Below the pieces are notes generated by a model. It searched no databases. It had not been told where the DNA came from and was given only the letters and a program-made list of their open reading frames with translations. From positions 1-24,108 of the forward strand of contig LSSL01000015.1 in the NCBI GenBank assembly GCA_001953115.1: a stretch of 24,108 nucleotides of DNA, given 5' to 3'. This DNA is from Smittium mucronatum (lineage: Eukaryota > Kickxellomycota > Harpellomycetes > Harpellales > Legeriomycetaceae). The position numbers were made by a program, and so were the translations under genes. Of the stretch, positions 11,633-20,159 are shown piece by piece (within the stretch, counting starts at the first letter, position 1; each line of letters opens with the position of its first letter).

Positions 11633-13842
11633 AACCATAAATAAGAAAGAAAATTTAGTAAAGAATTAAAAGTCTTATAGATGATGACCCTGAATATGAG
11701 TTTACCCAGTCCGAATAACTACTAGAATATAGAATCAAAAATCATGGTATTATTATCAATAGTTATACAGGAAATGTTTAGAAATTTTTTAGATCATCTC
11801 AGTTCATTTTTTTCGGATATTATCGAATTAAAAGGCTCCGATCGGTGCCTAATATACTCATTAAATTTAAATTATTTAACTTTTAAATTATGATGTTCAT
11901 TTTTCCAATTTGCTTACTTTATTTTTGAAATAAAATCCACTACTCTTAAATTTATATTTATTATTATAATTAAGTTGTATTATTTACAGATCAATATTTA
12001 TATTCTTCAGTTCGTACTCATTATATCCAATCAGATTTTGTTACTTTTGTAATTGTTTGCGCCATTATTGTAGTTAGAGGCGAAAAAATGAAACATCTCT
12101 TGGTAAAAAAATCTCTGAATATTATCGATAGATAATGCTGCAGCTATTGAAAATAAACCCTAGTCCTCATAAAGCTCCTTAAGCTCAGTTTTTAACTGGG
12201 AAAATTATTTGGGAAAAAAATCAACGAGCTGAAATGATTAATTCTTATAATTAGATCAAAAATAAGTTAATTTTTGTATACACGGACAAAAATTCGGAAA
12301 TCATTTAAAAATATACGAAATTTGGTGAAATATTTAATAATGATTGGTATTAATCAAAGAAATATGAAAATTAATAAAACCAATTTAAAAATGAATTTTT
12401 TTTGATGGATAGATATTTTAATTTAGGACCGATACACCTATAGTGATATAATTACAGCTCATAAATACTTTTTCATTTCAATTACTATTTTTTTTAGTTA
12501 GATATGGATATGAATGAACAAAGGAATAAATCATTATAAAATAAAATAGATAATTAAGTTAGCATTTCTATTGTAGCGGGTAAATAAATATATATGGAGA
12601 TACTATGAAATGAATTCTGCATAAAATAAATATTCGTGAAAACCTGCATTGATCATGAGCTGCCTTTTCAAGAGTGAAAAAAGTTATAATTTTTTGATCA
12701 AAAATTTTACAAAAATATCAGTCGTTTTCAGATGAGTACATTGGTGATCTTCACATAAAACTGGTCAAAAAAAATATTACAATTTATCTAAATTTTTTAA
12801 ACCGAAAAATTGTTGGCCAAAAATATAATAACCGATCTGTTATGAATAAATGGTCTGTTAGATTTTAGAACAAAGATGATCGAAAAATGGATAAAGATTT
12901 GATAACTGTTGCAAAACCAGAGAATTTGTCTTTCAGAAAATCGGGAAAATCTTAATAGAGAAAACTTTGGATCGTTCAATGTTTATTAAATGAAAAAGAA
13001 ATCCTAAATGTTAAATATAATATCTTTTAGCTATTTTTTACAAAAAAAAAACATCACGAAAAAATCGAGCACTTATTTTTAATGGTATAATAATGAAAAT
13101 ACACCATATTAATACAGGGGGTCACTTTTTCAACCGAAATACTATTTTAAGATAATTATTAGATTTTTTTATAACGATTCGATTCAAATCTGAGTAGATC
13201 GAAAAACTCATTAGGGGAGGAAAGATTGGGGGGTTTATTTTTTAAAAAGAAGCTTTTTAATTACAAAGCAGTCGAAATAATTGAGACTGAGGAAAATTAA
13301 TTTCAGATTATATTTGTTACTCATATTAATACTGAAATGATTAATTGGTTATCAGTCCCCTTGATCAAATTACCAGTAGGTTTGGTTTTGCTGATGAGGT
13401 GATCGGAATTGAACAGGATATTTTTAAATAATATTGATAGTTATTTCCATTGGATTTTAAACAAAATATCCTTGAAAGTAAAAATCGAAATCATCGTACA
13501 TTCTTTATATTTTTATTTTTAACAAAAAAAAATAGACGGATTTAACGAGTTTTAGAATGATAATGTTTCATACCAATTTTCTTAATAAAACTTTTAGGAT
13601 GGGTAATTCCTAGCCCCCTATTCAAATGTAAATTACTAAACATGTAAATATTTAGATTGATAGAAGGCTATTAAAAAATTGAAAATTTTGGAAAAAGTGT
13701 TGAATAATTTTTATTTTATTGTAGCAGAACAAGTATTTGTGGAAATGTTACAGATTACAAATACTTTATGAATAAAAAATTAGAAAAGCTCATGCGCTTG
13801 CAAGTTTATTTGATAAATTTTTTTACTAGTTTATTCTAATTA
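11633..13842. other. A+T-rich intergenic stretch with weak retroelement-like patches
   Basis: Very A+T-rich, with no supported gene. Two short plus-strand frames look slightly coding-like. Frame 12135-12254 is broken by a stop at 12180 and contains LTGKIIWEKNQRAEM. Frame 13345-13431 reads ITSRFGFADEVIGIEQD, reminiscent of the Y/F-x-D-D box of reverse transcriptases but with Asp replaced by Glu. Neither is long enough to call. The right end holds the 3' flank of the minus-strand gene. Confidence 0.5.
13805..13835 (-). terminator. Candidate polyadenylation signals for the minus-strand gene
   Basis: On the minus strand AATAAA occurs at 13835-13830, only eight bases past the stop codon, and again at 13810-13805. 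AATAAA is the usual eukaryotic cleavage/polyadenylation hexamer, but in sequence this A+T-rich it will also appear by chance. The second copy, about 33 bases downstream of the stop, is the more natural spacing. Confidence 0.35.
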
Positions 13843-16786
13843 TTATATTTTTTTCTTTTTGCTCAATAATTGGGTGTTGATTTTAGGGGTTGATACATGT
13901 TTGCGTTTATCGCTGCCAGAAAAATTAAGATTCGAATTGTTCAAGAGACTCGACCTGAAGTTGGGTGTTTTGAGGTAAGGACTTTCAAATCGATTATTTA
14001 TTCCAGTAGAAGTTTGATATATGGACAAGTTTTGGGGAGTGTATCCGTTTCGGTTCATATAATTATTAGGAGAAATCATTCTATGGTTTGATGAGGGAGT
14101 GGGGATGATGTTAGCTTTATGATTAATGTTTCCAATTTTTGGATCAGGTTGAAAATCTTCTAGTCCCTTTTTGAGCCTCAGATTTCCAAAAGCTTCAGCT
14201 GATGATGGGTGAAAATTATTATTATTTTTAAAAGACAAAGAAGGAGAATCATAACCATTGAGTTTTGAATCTTTCCTGGGAATATTAAAATTGTTACTAA
14301 ATGAAAAGTGAGATGTGTGAGACCCCCTAATATTTCCAGAAAACTTAAATCGGGGTTCCTGGGGATTTGAAGCAGGGGTGGAATTGTAATTATCAGATAT
14401 TCTAGAATCCTTGCTGACATCGTCGGTACTATAATTATAGGAAGTTATTCCCGATTCTTGTTGGCCAAGTTTAGGAACTTGATTGGAATCATTTGAATTT
14501 TCAGTTTTGATGTTATAAATATCATCAAAAAGACCCAGAGATTTTCGCAAAACAGATCTAGAGTTGTTTCCATTTTTTAGTAGTTGAGACTTCAAAGAGG
14601 AAACTTGGGATCGTATAATAATCAATTGAGACTTGAGATTTTTATTTTCAGATATTAGTTTGGAGTTGGATGACTCTAACTCACTAGATTTTTTGATAAA
14701 GGAATCTCTTTGGGACTTGATATCTAAGAGTTCGTTATTAGTGCTAGAAATGGACTTTCTAAGAAAAGAAAGTTCTCGATTTAGGACTTCCCAATTATGA
14801 TCACGGTCAGTTGTTTTTTTTACTTTTATTTCACGATGGTTATAATCTGGAATTATAGAATGGTTGGTATTTGTAACTAGATTGTGTTTTTCATCATTAC
14901 CTTTAATATTATTGAGATGAGAAGATTCAATATCAAAATCATAAGGAGAATCTTTGTGTGATAATTTAGAGTTGTTTTTTTTTGAAGAGATAATATTAGA
15001 AGATTCAATAAGGTTTGTAGTGGAATGTTGGATAAATTCATCTCCAATTAAATCTTCAGAATTTTGAATTGATGCGGAACTTTTGTTGGTCAAGTTGGAG
15101 AGCTCAACAACTTCGTCAACGAAAATATCTGCCTTATTACAAAAATTGGTGAGGTATTTGATCAATAAAAGAATTTCTTTTCTGTTGAACAGTTCATTAA
15201 CGATATGGCTTTCAGGGACAAGATTGGATTTAGAACCTATTAAAAGGTGATTGGAAGGAGGAAGTTCAGGGGCAGGTTTATCTGTAATGATTTTAGGTAA
15301 ATGAGTGCCATTCACGATTTTTTTTGTTGTTTTGGCAGGTTGAAATTCTTGTTCAGCGGGTGTGGATGACATTAGAGCCGATACATCGTCAATTGTAGTA
15401 AATGTATTGGGATTAGTGTCAGTAGTAGTATTTAAATTCTCTAAAGGTTGAGATATTTTGGTAACACATTGAATGGAGACGATGGAAGAATTTTTTTTTG
15501 GTAATGTTTTTAAATCGGGGATCTGGATATTAGATTTAAAAGTTTCAGGCACATTTTTAATGCAGCTTGATGCGGGTGAATTTTTTTCAATTTGAGCATG
15601 ATAATTGCAGGATAAATTTATATTTGATTGGGATTCATTGAGTGAATTTTCTAAAACAAATATTAATAAAGTATGGAAATAAATGGGTAAAGAAAGGATT
15701 TTTTTTTTAAATAAAAGTAGAGTATAAAGTACCATTTTTATATGTGATTGCAGATATTGGGTCATTAGTAGTTGATTCAACAATTAATTCAGAGGATTGT
15801 AAGGAAATCTCTGCTAAAGGATCTGAATGTGATGAGGTATGAGGTTTAAAAAAATTAAAAGTATTTGAGGAATCCTTTAAAGGGCTCTGAGAAGGTTTAG
15901 AAGATTCATAGTCGGTTTCCCAATCGGAATCAAAGGAATTTTGTGAGCAAGACTCAGAGTAAACGTAATTTTCAAAATGATCAGATACTAAAGAGTCAGA
16001 AAAACGGGTAAATTCGGGAAGGTTTGAATTCTTTTCAGCAAAAGAGTCAGGTTTTGAGTGAAGATCATGATTTTCGGAATCACTTGAAGACAATTCGATA
16101 AAATCGTCGGGATCAAGGGAGTGGTTGCTTTGAGAATAAAAGTCCGAGGAAGGGGTTCTTTCTTCATCGCTGTATGATTCGGAGTTATTTGAAAAAGCAT
16201 CTTGTTGTTGTGAGTTATACTGATTACTTTTATTTTCACCGGAGAAGGGATAAGCTTCTTTTAAAGAATCTGAGTGGGAGGAAATGGGGTTTACAGAATT
16301 TTGGGGATTTTGGATCAAGTGGGGAGTTTCGGTATTTCTATATACATCATTTTCCAGAGAGGCGTGGGTTTTAAGCCAAACATCAAAATCCTGGCCAGTG
16401 AAGGTAATTTCATCGTTGTTTAGTAAAATGGGATTAAGATCATCATCAGAATTTGATTTATGTGTATGAGGGGATGAACTATGGACACGATTATGGGGTT
16501 CGTTTTGGAAATCGAAAGAATTTGCGAGAAAACAATTGTTGAAGGAATTAGTAGAGTTGACAGTTCCGTCTTGATTAGGGTTAAAGATGAAGGAATTTGT
16601 TTCATAGGGGCCATTGGAGATGTCAAGGTTAGAAACCTGATGGGGGAAAAATTGGTTATTTTGTACGTTTCGAAAGTCGTTGGTGTTAAGAGGGATTGAA
16701 GGGTCTATTGGGGAAAAGATTAAAGGGGAGTCAGATTTTATATTTTCATCGATATGCAAACTATCCTCTAGTATAGCATCTTCCAT
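13843..16786 (-). CDS. Large Ser/Asn-rich coiled-coil protein, two exons, unknown function
   Basis: Exon 1 runs 16786-15733 and exon 2 runs 15650-13843. Joining them across the 82-nt intron gives 953 residues with an in-phase Glu codon at the junction. The start ATG has A at -3 and G at +4, and the gene ends in tandem TAA codons. Residues 1-351 are acidic and rich in Ser, Asn and Asp, likely disordered. FIELSSSDSE (229-238) resembles a phospho-regulated SUMO-interacting motif. Residues about 499-547 look helical, and about 633-711 are a heptad-like coiled coil. The rest is Asn/Ser-rich with many Ser-Pro/Thr-Pro sites (STPAE, DSPYD, DSPSL, ISPNN, YTPQN, ESPYL, KTPNF, STPKI). A basic tail (KRK at 933-935, KKKK at 949-952) suggests nuclear import. 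No enzyme motif or known family is recognised. A nuclear scaffold regulated by proline-directed kinases is my inference. It is divergent from the methyltransferase gene 649 bp away. Confidence 0.85.
15651..15732 (-). other. Intron in the coiled-coil protein gene
   Basis: On the minus strand the intron begins GTACTT (from 15732) and ends TGTTTTAG (to 15651), 82 nt, with A+T-rich interior and in-frame stops for the exon 1 frame. Exon 1 ends after one base of a codon and exon 2 supplies two, giving Glu between ...AITYKN and NSLNESQ.... Without splicing, the upstream frame stops eight codons later, and the downstream frame would start with a hydrophobic, out-of-character peptide. Both facts favour splicing. 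Confidence 0.85.
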
Positions 16787-17435
16787 GATTTCAAGGAGTT
16801 CTTTTTATTAAAATTATAATAAAGCGGATATTCTATAGTTGAAATGCAAGAAAATTACTAATATTAATTTTCTGAGACAAAAAGTAAATCGTGTATAATA
16901 TTGGAAATTATCGCATTAGGGAATATTAACGAAACAAATGGCTGAATGGTAAGTTAGACCAATAGTTTGATTTTTTGCGAGATTGATATTTTTTCAGGGC
17001 CTAAAAACGTCAAGAATTTAGGGAAATAAATATTTTTTTATTTTGGAATGTGGAATTTTATTTGGTAGATAAAATCGATCATTACTTGCAAAAGCAATAA
17101 TAGTCGCATTATCAATTTATTTTTGCATGAGTTATTTATTTATTTTATGGAAAAAAAAGAGTTTGTATTTTCCAATAGAAATGAGAGTATAAATGAAAAA
17201 GGGTAATTGTTGGCTAATGATAGTATATCAAAAGTAATAGATGTATTTCAATTGGATAATGTCGCGAAAAGCGTGGTTTTAAAAATATATTTTTACTGGT
17301 TGACGATTCTAGATCAAATTATAAACAAGAATAAATTATTTTCAGTTGAAAAAAATTCAAACTTATATATATTTATACAGACAATTTTTATAGTGGGATT
17401 TATATCGTATAGTACTAGTATTATTTTATTTAGAG
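16787..17435. promoter_or_regulatory. Shared divergent promoter region
   Basis: This 649-bp gap lies between the start codons of two divergent genes and so must carry the promoters of both. CCAAT pentamers are visible: on the minus strand at 16904-16900, about 115 bases before the coiled-coil gene ATG, and on the plus strand at 16959-16963 and 17172-17176. TATAAAT occurs at 17188-17194, about 240 bases before the methyltransferase ATG. An open frame at 17207-17458 has no ATG and overlaps the methyltransferase start in another frame. It could be chance, or a 5' leader exon, since a good acceptor (TTATTTAG) ends at 17433. Confidence 0.4.
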
Positions 17436-18704
17436 ATGGGAGTAGAGGAACAAGATAAAAGAAATAAGAGGTACGGTAATTATAGGAATTACTATGGGTA
17501 CCGGAATCCAGGAGACTGGAAGGCTGATCCACGACTGCAAATATTGCCAGCAGAGATTTTCGATGAATCTTACTGTTTAGATATTGGGTGTAATAGCGGG
17601 ATATTGACGATCGAGTTGGCAAAAAAAGAATCTATTAGCGAGATTATAGGGGTTGATATTGACGAAGGGCTGATTAAAACAGCAAGACAGAATGTGTACT
17701 TTGCAAATTCACTGCAGAAACATAGAGCGGATGGTTTGGGTATGGAGGGTGATAAGTTTGAGGAAAACTACAATTACTTTCCGATATCGATGCCGATACT
17801 ATTTGGAACTCTGCCTTGCCGGAAAGTGGGGTTTGGACAAGATGCTAGAGGGTATAACGACATAGAGAGGCTTGAATCGAGAACCGAAACTAGTTCAGGA
17901 AAAAAAACATTTAAAAAAAAACAAAACTTTCTATCTGAAAGGGTGAGATTTTACTGCGTGGACTATTTGAACGACGATACTGGTTGGCTTGAACACAAAA
18001 AGTTTGATGTAATTTTTGCGTAAGTGGAAAAAAAATAGACATTTATAAAATATTCTTTTCTTTAAACCTAAAACAAAGAGGAAAAGGAAAGATATTATGT
18101 ATAAATTAATTGTTAAATATTAACAATAATTGATGATTTTCGACATTTTTTCATTTAAAAAAAATAGATTGAGTATAACAAAATGGATACATTTGAATAA
18201 TGGAGACAAGGGGATTAAATTTTTTTTCGAAAAGGTATTCAAAGCCTTGAGCCACGGTGGATATTTTGTGTTGGAACCTCAAGCCTGGGAGGGGTACCAC
18301 AAAAGAAGCAAAATCAACGAGGTATTTTTTTTTATAAGCACTAATTTATTTTTTTATTAAAAAACTTTGTATCTACTTTTATAATATATAAATTTTGTTT
18401 AAAAAAATTTTTTCTCCACTTTGATTAATTTTATATTAAAAATTGATGGGGTTGATTAGGAAATGAGAAAGAACTATAAAGAGATAAGTTTGAAACCTCA
18501 AGAGTTTGAAGAGTATCTTTGCAAAGAAATAGGATTTACAATATATAGTAAAAACGAACCGAATCGAGCTAAAAAGAGAGGTATGAAGTATTTATTAAAG
18601 TTATTTGTTGATAGTATATTTTTTAAAAGTGTTTCCATTTTCTGGAACCAAGAGATCCTGTTCTTTATTGGCTAGTTAATGTAATAAAGGGCAAATACAT
18701 TTAA
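17436..18704 (+). CDS. Bin3/MePCE-family RNA 5'-gamma-phosphate methyltransferase, four exons
   Basis: Family members transfer a methyl group from S-adenosylmethionine to the 5' gamma-phosphate of small nuclear RNAs (7SK in animals, U6 in fission yeast, where Bmc1 also joins telomerase). Exons: 17436-18019, 18168-18321, 18460-18580 and from 18630. Visible motifs: the family signature YGNYRNYYGYRNP (13-25), SAM motif I CLDIGCNSG (47-55), acidic SAM-ribose site GVDIDEGLIKTARQN (72-86), FALSITKWIHLN spanning the exon 1/2 junction, VLEPQAW (229-235) and SLKPQEFEEYL (256-266). Residues about 87-165 form the variable insert seen in MePCE. There is no long N-terminal extension, so this is close to a bare catalytic domain. 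The last junction is odd. Canonical splicing ends the protein at 18679 (302 residues), while the frame resembling the family C-terminus (LEPRDPVLYW) ends at 18704. Confidence 0.9.
18020..18167 (+). other. Intron 1 of the methyltransferase gene
   Basis: Begins GTAAGTGG at 18020 and ends AAATAG at 18167, 148 nt. Exon 1 ends with GC and exon 2 supplies A, restoring Ala and giving FDVIFALSITKW, the conserved motif of Bin3/MePCE enzymes. The conserved junction makes this intron very secure. Confidence 0.92.
18322..18459 (+). other. Intron 2 of the methyltransferase gene
   Basis: Begins GTATTT and ends TTGATTAG, 138 nt, falling between codons. Splicing joins YHKRSKINE to EMRKNYKEISLKPQEF, which follows the order of family members (KR-x-basic, a helix, then an LKP-x-x-F segment). 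Confidence 0.9.
18581..18629 (+). other. Probable intron 3 of the methyltransferase gene
   Basis: GTATGA at 18581 to TTAAAAG ending 18629, 49 nt. Both ends look real, but the phase leads into a frame giving VFPFSGTKRSCSLLAS, whereas the neighbouring frame gives CFHFLEPRDPVLYW, which better resembles the family C-terminus. The five-base A run at 18571-18575 just before the donor is where a one-base length error would reconcile the two. Confidence 0.6.
18683..18688 (+). terminator. Candidate polyadenylation signal after the methyltransferase
   Basis: AATAAA lies four bases past the stop of the canonically spliced frame (18677-18679), or just inside the alternative ending (stop 18702-18704). 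Another AATAAA is at 18806-18811. Which is used would also hint at which C-terminus is real. Confidence 0.3.
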
Positions 18705-19900
18705 AAGAAATTAACTTTATTTTTTTCATTGATATTTTTATTAGGATTCTCTCGGCCACTACTGATATTACGTAAAAGGGAGAAAAAAACAGGCTAGTTG
18801 AACTAAATAAAATGGAAACTCATTATCTAAAGAATTTTTAGAGAAAAGATCATACCTAATTCTTCTTGCTGATTATTCGGATATATAGACTCTATATAAG
18901 AGTATAATATATTTATTACTTTTAAGAAATTGTGGTGAAAAATGAAAAAGAAGATTTGAATTGATAATTGGTTCAGAACAACATTTCTACAATTCTCACG
19001 GGAATTTTTTATAAAGATTCACAAATGAAAAATGATAATCAAAAATTTGACAGTTTTTATCGAATAAAATATATAAAGCAAGGAAAAGTAAGAGGAAAAT
19101 GAAGATATTATGATACGGAATCTTGTGATTTATTTAATAAAAACTTTATATTTATTGTTTGGGAAATCCCAATTCTAAAAATAAACACCCATTCATTAGA
19201 ACACAGTGAATATTTGAGACTCAAATAATAACTAAAAAATACTATTAGGGTGTGTAATTACTGTTTGTATGAAAATTTAAAGATTTTTGGGAATGGGATG
19301 GAAAGAGTGGCCATACATACTCCTCATTCCCTCAAAACTACGATTTATACAAAATAATTTGGGATTCAGAGTGGACTGGGGATAAGGATTGGAGAAAAAC
19401 GTGATGTAAATGACAAAAGCATTTACAGCACGTTAAAAAACCGCAAAGATAGGAACATATTAGCCGAGAAAATGAATTAAGGTACACTAAAAAAACAAAA
19501 ACCTAGTATGGGTAATTACACGTAATCATAAAGATCAAGAGAAATTGGGGGGGGGGGGTTAAAAAAAAGCCACAAAGGAAACTTTATTGGATCGAAAATA
19601 GCTGATGAATTCGATAGGATGCTCGGTACAGGATATGCAAACCAATAAACAAACGAGTTCACAAGATAACAATGAGAGAAAATTGATAAAAGCTAACTTT
19701 TACAACCAACGCATTTTGTCATTATTTAATAAACAATAATTTAGCTACTGTATAAAATTATGCGATAAAAAAACAAAATAAAGCTACACTTTATCGAATT
19801 AGCAATCAAGTAAATAAAAGTATTTTTTGTATCTCTAAACATAATTGGCGCATGGTCCAAATACGCATTTGCATGCATTATGTTCTGATTTCAGAATGAC
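18705..19900. other. Intergenic stretch, no gene seen
   Basis: A+T-rich at first, with composition becoming more balanced after about 19,240. A 12-base G run sits at 19547-19558. No open frame with a convincing start or motif was found on either strand. The first hundred or so bases presumably hold the methyltransferase 3' untranslated region. Confidence 0.5.
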
Positions 19901-19929
19901 AGCTTACTTAGTTCTGCCAAAGTTTCATA

Positions 19930-20120
19930 GGGGTGAAAGGGGGGAGATGTATGGGTATATGTGGGTGGGTGAATAGGTGGCTTTCCCATTTCTCCCAAAC
20001 CTCAAACCCAACTCTCCCGACATGTCCCTGTGATTTTATTTTAGATTTTATTCGTGTTTACTTGATTTCAAGCAAGAGTAATAGGGAATTGGGAATGGGG
20101 GAAGAGGGAAAGACAGGATT
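19930..20120. other. Alternating G-rich and C-rich blocks
   Basis: Bases about 19,930-19,980 carry repeated GGG runs, 19,980-20,030 carry CCC runs, and 20,084-20,108 carry four G runs again. A short ORF (ATG at 19951 to a stop at 20149-20151) spans the block, but its Gly/Trp/Pro/Cys-rich start follows from the G and C runs and nothing in it is recognisable. Confidence 0.45.
20084..20108 (+). other. Canonical G-quadruplex motif
   Basis: Four runs of at least three G occur at 20084-20086, 20091-20093, 20097-20101 and 20106-20108, with loops of 4, 3 and 4 bases. This satisfies the usual G3+ N1-7 rule. It is non-coding as far as I can see and sits in an intergenic region; a promoter or chromatin role is speculative. 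Confidence 0.6.
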
Positions 20121-20159
20121 TGTCCATGCCCAGAAATCCTCTATATCGTAAAAAAATTT

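Noticed and set aside
15707..15783. Separate ATG start (at 15783) for the 646-codon downstream frame of the minus-strand gene
   Set aside because: Its first 44 residues are hydrophobic and overlap the upstream frame and the intron; a GT-AG intron joins both frames in phase, so one gene is the better model.
13897..16699. Several 60-80 codon frames on either strand inside the coiled-coil gene
   Set aside because: They are shadows of the long minus-strand coding frame with no independent support.
17207..17458. Plus-strand frame of 83 codons just before the methyltransferase
   Set aside because: No ATG start, ends inside the methyltransferase first exon in another frame, and no donor in a phase that would join it.
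17314..17622. Minus-strand 102-codon frame opposite the methyltransferase start
   Set aside because: Antisense to strongly conserved family motifs; no recognisable product.
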